The notes under the pieces are model-generated. The model was not told the DNA's origin, did no database searches, and saw only the letters and a list, made by a program, of their open reading frames with translations. Shown here one piece after another: positions 54,861-63,931 of a stretch of 64,000 nt of DNA (position 1 is the stretch's first letter; each line of letters starts with the position of its first letter). The stretch is from G963556115 sp963666605 (GTDB lineage: Bacteria > Planctomycetota > SZUA-567), in contig OZ223208.1 in assembly GCA_965140405.1 (NCBI GenBank), positions 310,001 through 374,000 of the forward strand, written 5' to 3'. The position numbers were made by a program, and so were the translations under genes.

Positions 54861-55785
54861 ACCGTCTCAAACGCCTTCTATCAATAGGATTAGGTGTCTT
54901 CCACCTTTTATGTATCCACAACCACTGTTCAGGGTAATCAGAAATTATCTTTGAGAGCTCCTCATTCATTCTTTCTGTTAGCCTGAATACTTCCCCTTCT
55001 AGCTTTTTATTGGTTAAAGGTATTATAGGTTCACCAAAAACACCTTTAAACTTCATAGGATTATTTCCATCTCTAACAACGGCAGAAGGAAATATTGGTA
55101 CTCCAAGCCTTATCGCCATCTCCGCTACTGAGATAGTCGTACTTGCTGGTCTTCCTAAAAATGACACTCGAATTCCTTGCTCACCAGCATCTTGATCAAC
55201 TAAGACTCCAACTGATTTTTTGTTTTTTATTGCTCTAATAAGTTTGAGCATAGCACCATCTTTTTCCCAAATCTTCTGACCAGAAAAGGTTCTAAACTCA
55301 TTGAGCTTTGCATTAATCAATGGATTATCAAGAGGTCTTGCAATAGCACCAGCTAAAATACCATTTTTTGCACCCAATGCTCCTGTAAGTTCCCAGTTAC
55401 CTATATGACCCGTAGCGAAAAACACACCTTTACCATATGTTTCTGTCAATTCAGCAACTACATCATCAAGCCCATTCCAATCAATCATATCATTTGAAAC
55501 AGTTTTAAGCCTAACCGCTTCTGCAAGTAGACACCCAAAATGGGTATAAAATTTATCCACCAATTCATGATACTCTAAGTCAGAATATTTATCTCCAAAG
55601 CACGCCTTCATCTGATATTCTATAAATTTAGATGAACGCTTACTTGCTATGCAAAAGACCCTAGCAATAAGTTTGCCAACCTTTACTGCAATAGGCAGGG
55701 GTAAAAACCTCAGTATACCAGCTACAGCCATAAAGACCGCATACTCAAGATAAATCAGTATTCTTTTGGACTGTTTCTCTGCCAT
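54853..55785 (-). CDS. LpxL/HtrB-family lipid A lauroyl acyltransferase
   Basis: Inner-membrane acyltransferase that adds secondary acyl chains to lipid A. 310 residues with one N-terminal membrane helix (about 10-30). The catalytic H-x4-D/E-type motif is FFATGHIGNWELTGA (His and Glu), followed by GVLVDQDAGEQGIRVSFLGRPAST and the C-terminal PEQWLWIHKRWKT, a hallmark of the family. Acyl-chain choice cannot be told. Six bases after purC and overlapping thiL, so part of the same operon. Supports a lipid A-bearing outer membrane together with waaF. Confidence 0.9.
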   Translation of the reverse strand: MAEKQSKRILIYLEYAVFMAVAGILRFLPLPIAVKVGKLIARVFCIASKRSSKFIEYQMKACFGDKYSDLEYHELVDKFYTHFGCLLAEAVRLKTVSNDMIDWNGLDDVVAELTETYGKGVFFATGHIGNWELTGALGAKNGILAGAIARPLDNPLINAKLNEFRTFSGQKIWEKDGAMLKLIRAIKNKKSVGVLVDQDAGEQGIRVSFLGRPASTTISVAEMAIRLGVPIFPSAVVRDGNNPMKFKGVFGEPIIPLTNKKLEGEVFRLTERMNEELSKIISDYPEQWLWIHKRWKTPNPIDRRRLRRYE

Positions 55786-55791
55786 TACCAG

Positions 55792-56709
55792 TTAAAACTC
55801 CCACTTCTTCCCAGAGATAATTTCAAATGCATCAATATATTTCTGGCGAGTCTTTAGTACAACATCCCTAGGTAGCACTGGAGCAGGAGCAGTCTTATTC
55901 CAATCAGTATTCTCAAGCCAATCACGCACAAACTGCTTATCAAATGATGAAGGATTTTCACCTGTCTTGTAAGTTTCAGCAGGCCAGAATCTCGAGCTGT
56001 CAGGTGTAAGCACCTCATCAATTAGTATTACTTGATCTTCATAAAGGCCAAATTCAAACTTTGTATCGGCAATAATTATTCCTTTTTCAGCAGCAAAATC
56101 AGCAGCCTTCTTGTAGAGGTTTATTGATGCATCTTTTACCTTTTTCGCAACATCTGACCCGAGAATACCTTCCATTTGCTCAAAACTAATATTCTCATCA
56201 TGGTCGCCTATTTCAGCTTTTGTAGACGGAGTAAATATAGGCTCAGGAAGCTTGGCTGCTTGTTCAAGCCCAGCTGGTAGCTTAATTCCACATACCGTTC
56301 CGCTCTTCTGATACTCTTTCCAGCCACTTCCTACTAGATATCCTCTAACAATACATTCAGCAGCTAACGGAGCAGCTTTCTTTACAATCATGCTCCTACC
56401 TCTGAGTGAGCTTTTCACCTCTTCAGATATATCTAACTCTTCTACCGAATCGGTAATCATATGGTTATCAATTACACTACTCAGATGTTCAAACCAGAAA
56501 AGGCTCAACTGTGTAAGAGCACGACCTTTATCAGCGATGGCAGGGTCAAGCACAACATCAAAAGCACTGATTCTATCCGTAGTAATAATAAGCAGTTTAT
56601 CACCTAAGTCATAAATATCACGCACTTTACCCTTATTAATAAGATTAAGTCCTTCAATATCAGTAGATTCCAGCGCCCCAGCTAGAATATCCTCTGCACC
56701 ATCACTCAT
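55792..56709 (-). CDS. purC: SAICAR synthetase
   Basis: Phosphoribosylaminoimidazole-succinocarboxamide synthase of purine biosynthesis; ligates aspartate to CAIR with ATP. 305 residues, the longer PurC type. Motifs: GKVRDIYDLGDKLLIITTDRISAFDVVL, ECIVRGYLVGSGWKEY, TPSTKAEIGDHDENIS, and IIIADTKFEFG...LIDEVLTPDSSRFW. All catalytic segments are present. Leads the purC-lpxL-thiL-tsaE group; AAGG ribosome site. Confidence 0.95.
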   Translation of the reverse strand: MSDGAEDILAGALESTDIEGLNLINKGKVRDIYDLGDKLLIITTDRISAFDVVLDPAIADKGRALTQLSLFWFEHLSSVIDNHMITDSVEELDISEEVKSSLRGRSMIVKKAAPLAAECIVRGYLVGSGWKEYQKSGTVCGIKLPAGLEQAAKLPEPIFTPSTKAEIGDHDENISFEQMEGILGSDVAKKVKDASINLYKKAADFAAEKGIIIADTKFEFGLYEDQVILIDEVLTPDSSRFWPAETYKTGENPSSFDKQFVRDWLENTDWNKTAPAPVLPRDVVLKTRQKYIDAFEIISGKKWEF

Positions 56710-56859
56710 AATTTGCCTTACCTTTTCGATATAGTTATCAAAATCAAATATATATATTACTTAGCATTACCTCACTAATTATTGCATAGCACTATCTGGT
56801 TAGTATTTTAACCGTAATAGCAAAAAACACAATGGCAAAAAGCTATTTGCTATAATAAA

Positions 56860-56892
56860 AGGGCTCAAAAAGCTTATTGCTTTGCGAGCCCT
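56860..56892 (-). terminator. Terminator of the porin gene
   Basis: On the minus strand AGGGCTC pairs with GAGCCCT, with an inner AAAGC/GCTTT stem and a 5-base loop, followed by TTTTATTATA. It lies 43 bases after the porin stop at 56935. Confidence 0.75.
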
Positions 56893-56934
56893 GTAATTAG
56901 TAAAATTATAATATATATTTAAATATACATTTTC

Positions 56935-58401
56935 TTAGAATACCACACCTGTCTCAAGAGTAAAATGATTGCCATCCTTAATAGAATTATCATTCATACC
57001 ACTGGCAGTTGAGAACAAATGACCATATTCCCCTTTCACCCAGACACCATTTGCAAAATTATACCTTGCGCCAATACGTAACCTTACTGTAGAAGATTCA
57101 AAATGAGGATAGCCTGGGGCATTACCTGTTGGCTCTAAAGTTGCTTTATATTTATCTGAGCTTGAAGCCATAAATCCATATGCCGCTCCAACAGCAAGAG
57201 ATAATTTCTCTGTCAAACTATAATCTGCCCCTAAAGACATACTCAAGTTATAGGTATCAGAATAAAACCCAGGATTTAGGTTATACGCTGTTTCAAAATA
57301 TACTCCATACTTATCGGTTAGATATGCGACACCCAAATCGAACTTTGGACAAAATGAGCTGCCCCTTCTATCCGCTGAATCGAAAGTTCCTTGTCCTAGA
57401 TCGGCCAATCCAGCATATGTAGCAGACAAGAGTAATCCCTCAAGAAATGCTGGCTTATACTCCAAGCTTATAGACTGACTCATGAATCCATTATTCCTTG
57501 GATCTCCGTTTGGAGCAAGGATAGTCCTGCTATCAGTCGCACTATACCCCTCAAGCAGGTCACTTGGGTTACCTAGATCTGATGGAGAGAATATTGTTCC
57601 AGTAAGAGTCAATTGATCAAAAAATTGATAATATAATTTTACTCCCATTCTTTTAATATCGTCAGTTGGATTGTTTGCAGCAGATCCTTTAGAAACCATA
57701 AACGCTTGCGAAAACTCCTTTACTACAGGATTGGTAATAAATACCCTCCCCCACATATCAGTAGAACTTGAATACATACCTGCAGGAATACCGATAAACC
57801 CGACTTGGGTGCCTAAGCCTGAACCACCAATATTATTCCACTGAAAGTAAGCTTTATCGAATGAACTCGGTCTTATGTCTATAAATAAGCTTAGATCTTC
57901 ATTGAATTGAGTATCGATAGTTACAGACGCAGTATCCATTGTCCATCCAAGTTTAGAGGCATACTGCCCACCACTTGGTTGAGGTTGTCCTTGATGATTA
58001 TAGTTTGAATCAAAGTCAGCATAGTATCTTACAGCTATTTTACCACCTACTCTCACAGTTGCGTTCCCACCATTACTTCTTAGAGCCTCTGGCGCACCTC
58101 CAGCGGTTTCCCGCATCAACTCTCTCTCTGTTGCTAGTGCAGCCTGCATAGAATTCATATTCTGGTTGAATGAATTACGCTCCTGAGAGATTGATTCCTC
58201 CATTGCAGCCATTTTTTTCTGCATTTTATCGACCTTTTGGTCCATCTCTCTCTGCATTTTTTGCACTGCGTCCTGCATCTCTTGCTTCATTTGAGCGACT
58301 ATTGTTTGCATCTCTTCTGCCTGCATATCATTTGCCGATACTACGTATGTAGTAGTCAAGATTATTGCTAAAATACTGATAATATAGCTATTAATTCCCA
58401 T
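56935..58401 (-). CDS. Outer-membrane beta-barrel porin with N-terminal coiled coil
   Basis: 488 residues: signal peptide (1-23, ending VSA), a methionine/glutamine-rich coiled coil (about 25-95, MQAEEMQTIVAQMKQEM and similar heptads), a linker, then a beta-barrel of alternating aromatic strands starting near VRVGGKIAVRYYADFD and ending in FTLETGVVF. The terminal Phe is the usual barrel-assembly signal. The coiled coil may trimerise and span the periplasm, as in other coiled-coil porins that hold the outer membrane. Strand features such as YFQWNNIGG and LSLFIDIRPSS recall phosphate-selective/OprP-like porins, but the specificity is not clear. Ribosome site AAGGGAG. A perfect dyad just upstream and a terminator make it a regulated single-gene unit. 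Confidence 0.82.
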   Translation of the reverse strand: MGINSYIISILAIILTTTYVVSANDMQAEEMQTIVAQMKQEMQDAVQKMQREMDQKVDKMQKKMAAMEESISQERNSFNQNMNSMQAALATERELMRETAGGAPEALRSNGGNATVRVGGKIAVRYYADFDSNYNHQGQPQPSGGQYASKLGWTMDTASVTIDTQFNEDLSLFIDIRPSSFDKAYFQWNNIGGSGLGTQVGFIGIPAGMYSSSTDMWGRVFITNPVVKEFSQAFMVSKGSAANNPTDDIKRMGVKLYYQFFDQLTLTGTIFSPSDLGNPSDLLEGYSATDSRTILAPNGDPRNNGFMSQSISLEYKPAFLEGLLLSATYAGLADLGQGTFDSADRRGSSFCPKFDLGVAYLTDKYGVYFETAYNLNPGFYSDTYNLSMSLGADYSLTEKLSLAVGAAYGFMASSSDKYKATLEPTGNAPGYPHFESSTVRLRIGARYNFANGVWVKGEYGHLFSTASGMNDNSIKDGNHFTLETGVVF

Positions 58402-58414
58402 ATCGCTCCCTTCT

Positions 58415-58436
58415 AAATATGACAGTTGTCATATTT
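58415..58436 (-). promoter_or_regulatory. Perfect palindrome at the porin start, probable operator
   Basis: AAATATGACA and TGTCATATTT are perfect 10-base arms with a 2-base centre. The dyad lies 14 bases before the porin ATG and just upstream of its ribosome site. Symmetry, length and position suggest a dimeric repressor site (TGACA-N2-TGTCA core). A cognate regulator is not visible. Confidence 0.55.
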
Positions 58437-58621
58437 TATATAATTAGTTCATAGCAATATTTTAACAAAACATTAACTAGAACCTGATTAACAATCAGTG
58501 TATTAACCTATAAATAAACTATATATCTGTATTTCGTCTAATTTAAATAATTACAATAGTAATAAAAATTTATAAAGGAATAATTGCATTTTGTAGATAA
58601 ATCGCTATAACATGACTATAT

Positions 58622-58637
58622 TGGCACACATTTTGTT
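58622..58637 (+). promoter_or_regulatory. Weak sigma-54-like promoter upstream of rpoN
   Basis: TGGCACACATTTTGTT matches the -24 box (TGGCAC) fully, but the -12 box is TTGTT instead of TTGC. The invariant GC is therefore broken. It lies 68 bases before the rpoN ATG. The spacing is right; function is doubtful. Confidence 0.3.
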
Positions 58638-58704
58638 AGAAAATAGCCAATTTGTGTGTTATGATTCAATTCCAGTCGATTAACACCTGTTTTAAGGATA
58701 AGCA

Positions 58705-60495
58705 ATGTCACCAGAGATGTATCACGGCATGAACATGCAATTGGCTCAACGCCAAGAGATGGTCATGACCCCACAGATGATTCAATCTATGGAGATGCTC
58801 CAGATGCCGCTACTCGAGCTGGAGCAAAGGATACAGCATGAATTAATTGAAAATCCTGCTTTAGAACTGAGTGACTTAAAAAACGATGAAAAGAGTGACA
58901 ATAATTCAAGCGAATCCACATCCGAAGATTATGATAATACCGAAGGATCTGAAGAAGGCGATGGAGATTATTCGGATGATTTCAAAGACCTTAGACATAG
59001 CGATGATGTTGATTATAGCTGGAACGATGTCTATGACGACTGTATGCCAAAGAGCAGCTACGATGATGACGAAAGATTCGACATCATCGCAAATACAGAG
59101 AGCCATGCAGAGTCATATATAGAGTCCCTCTTTAACCAGATCCATCTATTAGATATCTCAAACAGAGAACAAGAAATAGCAACATGCATAGTCTCTTCAC
59201 TCGATGAATCTGGATATCTTACAACACCATTTGATGAAATTGACTTTGCTAATATCTCACCAGAAGTTACAGAGGATGAATTTGAAAACGCTCTTGATGA
59301 GGTACAGCACCTTTCACCTGCTGGCACAGCTGCACGTGATCTTACCGAGTGCTTGCTTCTCCAGCTAGACACTATTGACGATCCATTCAATCTTCTAGCA
59401 AGTGAAATTGTCGAAAAGCACCTCGAAGATCTAGCCGCAAACCGTCTTCCACTTATAGCTAAAGCTTTACAGGCAACCATTGATGAGATCAAAGATGCGG
59501 TTGCGCTTATCAAAAATCTTTCTCCCTATCCTGTTTCTGGGTATAGCAATATTAGCACTCAGGTAGCTAGACCTGACATTATTATCGATATTGTTGAGAG
59601 CAGACCTGAAGATATTCGCAAATCAAAGGAGAAGATATTTGAACTCGAAAGAGAGTTAAGAACACTAGAAATCAATAATCACGATGAAAAGAGTGATTAT
59701 TTGGTCCGTGCTGCAAAGGGTAGATTACATGATGCACATACAGAGATCAGTCTATACGAGCATGACGGTATGGTCTGGAAGTTAAGTCTTCCAAATGGTC
59801 CAATTCCAGAGATATCAGATACTTTTCTTGCTCTTTACGACAATACTGGTAGAGGTGATATAATTCGCCAAACAATAATGAATAATCCTGAGAAAAAAGC
59901 TGAGTTTGAGGAGATGCAAAAATCTCTAAAATCAAAAGGGCAGAACAAAATATTTAGAGAACGCTTTCAATCAGCTTTTGATATCGTCAGAGCTGTTCAA
60001 CAGAGAGAACTTACACTTACACGGGTTGCAAGAGAAATTGTTGCAAGGCAGAAGGACTATTTAGCTGGCAGAATTCCAGCCCCAGCACCACTAATGATGA
60101 AAGAAGTAGCAGAATTCCTTGATATCGATATTGGCACTGTCAGTCGAGCCGCACGAGACAAGTTTGCTCAAACCCCTATAGGTCTTAAACCACTTAGAGA
60201 GTTCTTTACCCGCTCGTCTGCCCCAACTCCTAGCTCAAATAGTATACCTAACTTAAGCAACAACGTAGCCTCATCAGACTCTAGTTCATTTGTACCTGAT
60301 GGAGGATATAGCAACATTCAAATACGTAATAGAGTCAAGGAATTAATCGATTCAGAAGACAAGATGAAGCCGCTCAAAGACGACCAAATACAGGTACTTC
60401 TTGAGAAGGAGGGTATTATAATAAAGCGCCGTACAGTTGCCAAACACAGACTAAAACTTGGCTATAAAAATTACTCGCAACGTAGAGAGTACTAG
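58705..60495 (+). CDS. rpoN: RNA polymerase sigma-54 factor
   Basis: 596 residues, longer than the usual ~480. Region I (1-55) is glutamine/leucine-rich (LAQRQEMVMTPQMIQSMEMLQMPLLEL). Region II (60-140) is a long acidic Ser/Glu/Asp-rich linker. Region III follows with core-binding and DNA-binding parts: ISNREQEIATCIVSSLDESGYL, LSPYPVSGY, a helix-turn-helix MKEVAEFLDIDIGTVSRAARDKF and the RpoN box KRRTVAKHR (574-582; usual form ARRTVAKYR). Two inserts, a charged one around 310-345 and a Ser/Pro-rich one around 505-535, explain the extra length. Ribosome site AAGGA. Divergent from the porin gene; a kinase gene begins two bases after its stop. Confidence 0.95.
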   Translation: MSPEMYHGMNMQLAQRQEMVMTPQMIQSMEMLQMPLLELEQRIQHELIENPALELSDLKNDEKSDNNSSESTSEDYDNTEGSEEGDGDYSDDFKDLRHSDDVDYSWNDVYDDCMPKSSYDDDERFDIIANTESHAESYIESLFNQIHLLDISNREQEIATCIVSSLDESGYLTTPFDEIDFANISPEVTEDEFENALDEVQHLSPAGTAARDLTECLLLQLDTIDDPFNLLASEIVEKHLEDLAANRLPLIAKALQATIDEIKDAVALIKNLSPYPVSGYSNISTQVARPDIIIDIVESRPEDIRKSKEKIFELERELRTLEINNHDEKSDYLVRAAKGRLHDAHTEISLYEHDGMVWKLSLPNGPIPEISDTFLALYDNTGRGDIIRQTIMNNPEKKAEFEEMQKSLKSKGQNKIFRERFQSAFDIVRAVQQRELTLTRVAREIVARQKDYLAGRIPAPAPLMMKEVAEFLDIDIGTVSRAARDKFAQTPIGLKPLREFFTRSSAPTPSSNSIPNLSNNVASSDSSSFVPDGGYSNIQIRNRVKELIDSEDKMKPLKDDQIQVLLEKEGIIIKRRTVAKHRLKLGYKNYSQRREY

Positions 60496-60497
60496 TA

Positions 60498-61286
60498 ATG
60501 TCAAATAAATATAGAAGCCAAAAGGATGCAGAAGAACTCCGAAGCCAGCGTCTCGCTTATGTAGGTGCACTTGCTGCTGGACTCGTTCATGAAGTTCGTA
60601 CTCCATTAAATGCAATTCAACTCAATGCCCAACTACTTGCTGAAGATGCATCAAACCTGCCTGAGAATGTTTCTACAAAATTTGCTAGACGTAGCCAACG
60701 AATCTATACGGAAGTAAAGGCACTCACAAAGACATTAGAGATGTTTTTGAACTTTGCTCGCCCACCACGCATGGCTACTGAGCCATTAGATTTAAACCGA
60801 TTTTTACGTGATCTATGTGAATTTGTACAACCAGAAATGGATGAAAGCGACATAGAGCTTGAGACACACTTAGCACCAGATATGTACCCAGTAGTTATTG
60901 ACCAGAGCCAATTCACTCATGTTATTTTAAATATCCTACGAAATGCCAGCGAAGCAATTGAACAACGTAGAGAGAAGGACAATGATTTTGATGCAACCAT
61001 CAAACTATCAACTTTTGAAAAAGATAAAAGCATTCGTATTGAAATAGAAGACAATGGTATTGGCATTCCCCCAGAAAACGAAGAAAAGATCTTCGAGGTT
61101 TTTTATACTACCAAAGAAAAAGGGACAGGCCTTGGTCTAGGAATTGTGAGACGTATCATTGAAGACCACCGTGGAAGAATAGAAGTCACAGACAAGGACA
61201 GTACTGGGGCAATCTTTAATATTACACTTCCACGAGGCTACCTAATAACATCTTCTGAATCACAAAACATAGATAAAACAAAATAA
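60498..61286 (+). CDS. Soluble NtrB-like histidine kinase
   Basis: 262 residues without membrane segment or recognisable sensor domain. HisKA with His31 in GLVHEVRTPLNAIQLNAQLL, linker (FLNFARPPR) typical of AtoS/ZraS/NtrB/FlgS, then HATPase with N-box NILRNASEAIEQ, G1 DNGIGIP, F-box KIFEVFYTTKEKGTGLGLGIVRR. Kinases of this type phosphorylate NtrC-like regulators for sigma-54 promoters. Coupling to rpoN (two-base gap) supports that. No response regulator follows, so its partner is unlinked. The stop is directly next to the convergent ScpA stop (zero bases between). Confidence 0.9.
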   Translation: MSNKYRSQKDAEELRSQRLAYVGALAAGLVHEVRTPLNAIQLNAQLLAEDASNLPENVSTKFARRSQRIYTEVKALTKTLEMFLNFARPPRMATEPLDLNRFLRDLCEFVQPEMDESDIELETHLAPDMYPVVIDQSQFTHVILNILRNASEAIEQRREKDNDFDATIKLSTFEKDKSIRIEIEDNGIGIPPENEEKIFEVFYTTKEKGTGLGLGIVRRIIEDHRGRIEVTDKDSTGAIFNITLPRGYLITSSESQNIDKTK

Positions 61287-63719
61287 CTATAGAAAACTTA
61301 CAAACTTTCTTTTAGAGCTTTTACTACTCTGAATAATTCTGGCATCCCCAGCCATAAAGTCAAACTTATTCGCTCGAGTCGTCTCTTCAGCTTTCACAAC
61401 TGTTTTCTCTATACCGAATGCCCCACAAAGCTTGAACTCATTCCTAAAACTACCAGATTTTTTATCCATTATAACTTCTTCACTATTACAAATTACAAAG
61501 TCCTCTATAACAGTAATATGCTTTGATACTCTACCTACTCCCAAAGGCAAAAATTCTAGCGTATTATTCATTGAGATTGCGGTACTACCCACTGTATCTT
61601 TGCTCCTCAAACTCAACATATCAAAAGAATTGTAGCTTGAAATTTTGCTACTATTATTTGCTGAATTAGACATCTCTGCAAATTGCATAACAAATGGATT
61701 GGCAAGCACCATTCTACCTTTTCTGCTTAAACCAATCCTCGGAGTCAATTCATCTATTTTATCTTCGACTGCCGGTTTTATTACACCATCATTTTTAGCC
61801 ACACTATTACAGCACAACTTGCCAAGAGACAACTTCATAAACTCAAGTGAGTTATTGAGTGTTTGCTTAGACTTCTGAGTTGCTTTCCAATTATTCAGAG
61901 AGAACATATCAAACTTATTATAAGTGTAGCTTAGAGAGATACTATCAGAAGAGGCCTCCAGAGTTTGTCGTTGCACAGCAAATGGATTAGCAAGAGTTGT
62001 ACTACCATTCCTATATAAAGTCATATGCGGACTCAATTCATCTACCTCATGTTCGACAATAGCCTTTGCTATACCTACTCCTATTCCATCTTTTGTAACA
62101 GCTCTATTATTGCTCAATCGACCAACAGCCAACTTCATAAACTCGAGTGGATTATTGAGTATTTGTTTAGGCTTATAAGTTGCTTTCCTATTACTAAGAG
62201 AAAACATATCAAACTTATTATAAGTGTAGCTTGGAGAGACACTACTAGAAGAAGCCTCCAGAGTTTGTCGTTGCATAGCAAATGGATTAGCAAGAACGAC
62301 ACTGCTACTTCTAGTGTACCCTCTCTGCTGATTCTCTTCATCCACCTTACTCTCAATAATAGTATTATCACATTCTTTTAAGTGGCTTAGTGTATTATGA
62401 CAGATTCTTCCCGTGCAAATCTTCAAAAACTCGAATGGATTTGGAATATTCTTACATGATAAAGGCTGTACAACCATGCCCCTTTTTAGCCCAAGAACAT
62501 CATATTTGTTTACAGACTTACACTTGCAACTCTGCTTACTCATAATATTAGAAGAGCTAGAGAATGGGTTGGACAACTTGAAACTTGCCCTATATTGTGC
62601 ACCTCTATTTTCCTGAATAGCTGGATGCTTACACTCTGCAATACACGCAATATTCTCAATTAGTTTATACTCCTCAGGTTTCTCAGGCAGAACTTTTGAA
62701 ACACTCTTTTTATGGTATGCACTAAATAGTGGAGGGAACTCCATGCCAACTGATAGCACAGCCTCCTGTTTTACAGTATTGGTACTTGCTGAACCTCTGA
62801 TACTCAACATATCATAACGGTTCGCTATTATCTTTCTATTAAAATTACTACTTACTCCAGAAGCTCTTCTAATACCAAAGGCATTACTCATCCCAAAGCA
62901 ACCACTGCGAATATAAGTAGGTAGCTCCTCATTATTAAATTCTTTTACACTATCCTCTGCTTGCTCATCAACTACTTTTTCCTCAGAATTTTCAGACTCA
63001 CTAATTGCTATAAAATAGATTTCCGAAAAATCCACTGACTGCTGCGCATCAATCTTTCTCATACGAATAAGTTCGAGCATTGCAATGAAGAATCCTACCA
63101 TCTCATCCTCACTAGGTGAGTCAGATAATATACTGGTAAAACTAACCCTTCCTCTAAGACTGACGACCTCTTCTATTTGCTTAATTCGAACCTCGGTAGG
63201 CACCTCTTCACTTACGATTTCACGAGGAGCACGCTCATTGAGCATCTTCCTAGCAATTCTTTGAAATGCTGCTAAAAGATCCAAAGCCCCAAGTTCATCG
63301 GCTTTTTCCTTTACAACAGCTTGAAATTCTGGTACTTTCACATTTCGACCATACCGTTCATCAAATTCATTTGACATCGCTTCCAGTTCAGCAGCTACCT
63401 CTTTAAACTTCTTATACTCTAATAATGCTTCAACAAGTCCCTGCCTTGGATCATATAACTCATCATCCTCGTCTTCCTCTTCACTAACATCTGGCAATAA
63501 CATTCTTCCCTTAATCTCAGTAAGCATCGAAGCCATAGCAAGAAACTCTCCCCCTGCATCGACATCAATCTCTGACATCTTGTTTAACTCTACCAGATAC
63601 TCCTTTGTCACATGTCCAACAGGAATATCATGTATATCTATCTCATCCCTCCGGACGAGATAAAGAAGAAGATCTAGCGGTCCAGAGAATGTATCTTGCA
63701 CCTGTACGGTTCTTACCAT
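61287..63719 (-). CDS. ScpA-family condensin (kleisin) protein with a ~560-residue repeat-bearing C-terminal extension
   Basis: Residues 1-245 are a complete ScpA kleisin: FSGPLDLLLYLVRRDEIDIHDIPV, EFLAMASMLTEIKGRMLLP, acidic linker, then the C-terminal winged-helix part (VSLRGRVSFTSILSD...AMLELIRMRKI). Normal ScpA ends near here and joins SMC with ScpB for chromosome segregation. This protein continues to 810 residues. The extension holds about six copies of a ~95-105-residue unit: xLANPFxxQ, then ~25 residues, NKFDMxSL, ~15-20 residues, NNxLEFMKLxVGRL (from about 277, 380, 475, 575, 671 and 763). Copies 3 and 4 are nearly identical; copies 1 and 6 are reduced. No membrane segment or known domain is visible in it. 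The start ATG is at 63719 with no strong ribosome site. Unusual: a kleisin that carries its own repeat array. Confidence 0.88.
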   Translation of the reverse strand: MVRTVQVQDTFSGPLDLLLYLVRRDEIDIHDIPVGHVTKEYLVELNKMSEIDVDAGGEFLAMASMLTEIKGRMLLPDVSEEEDEDDELYDPRQGLVEALLEYKKFKEVAAELEAMSNEFDERYGRNVKVPEFQAVVKEKADELGALDLLAAFQRIARKMLNERAPREIVSEEVPTEVRIKQIEEVVSLRGRVSFTSILSDSPSEDEMVGFFIAMLELIRMRKIDAQQSVDFSEIYFIAISESENSEEKVVDEQAEDSVKEFNNEELPTYIRSGCFGMSNAFGIRRASGVSSNFNRKIIANRYDMLSIRGSASTNTVKQEAVLSVGMEFPPLFSAYHKKSVSKVLPEKPEEYKLIENIACIAECKHPAIQENRGAQYRASFKLSNPFSSSSNIMSKQSCKCKSVNKYDVLGLKRGMVVQPLSCKNIPNPFEFLKICTGRICHNTLSHLKECDNTIIESKVDEENQQRGYTRSSSVVLANPFAMQRQTLEASSSSVSPSYTYNKFDMFSLSNRKATYKPKQILNNPLEFMKLAVGRLSNNRAVTKDGIGVGIAKAIVEHEVDELSPHMTLYRNGSTTLANPFAVQRQTLEASSDSISLSYTYNKFDMFSLNNWKATQKSKQTLNNSLEFMKLSLGKLCCNSVAKNDGVIKPAVEDKIDELTPRIGLSRKGRMVLANPFVMQFAEMSNSANNSSKISSYNSFDMLSLRSKDTVGSTAISMNNTLEFLPLGVGRVSKHITVIEDFVICNSEEVIMDKKSGSFRNEFKLCGAFGIEKTVVKAEETTRANKFDFMAGDARIIQSSKSSKRKFVSFL
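61815..62297 (-). repeat. Near-identical internal repeats 3 and 4 of the ScpA extension
   Basis: The DNA for repeat 4 (61815-61997) and repeat 3 (62115-62297) is alike over about 180 bases, including silent positions, e.g. around LANPF, NKFDMFSL and LEFMKL. The units begin exactly 300 bases apart, in frame. This indicates recent duplication or gene conversion within the gene. Confidence 0.75.
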
Positions 63720-63931
63720 ATTATCATTATCCTTGAAAGCATATTAAGTTTAGTGGCTATTATTATCTACTGCGTGTATTATACAATTTTCAAATCCCTT
63801 ATAAACATCTTTCCGAAAGACATTGACCAATTTGTTTACAATTTAAATAGATAATTTATTTTTTTTACCTTTACAGTTTCCATTTAGAGATTTACAATTT
63901 ATCCACTTACTACTCATACAAAAGGCTATAT
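63720..63931. other. Divergent intergenic region, no gene found
   Basis: About 210 AT-rich bases between the divergent ScpA and MarC-like starts. It should contain both promoters. No ORF, tRNA or clear hairpin was seen. Confidence 0.4.

Noticed and set aside
63895..63910. DnaA-box-like TTATCCACT as part of a replication origin
   Set aside because: A single imperfect box with no cluster, no dnaA/dnaN genes and no supporting skew that could be judged by eye.
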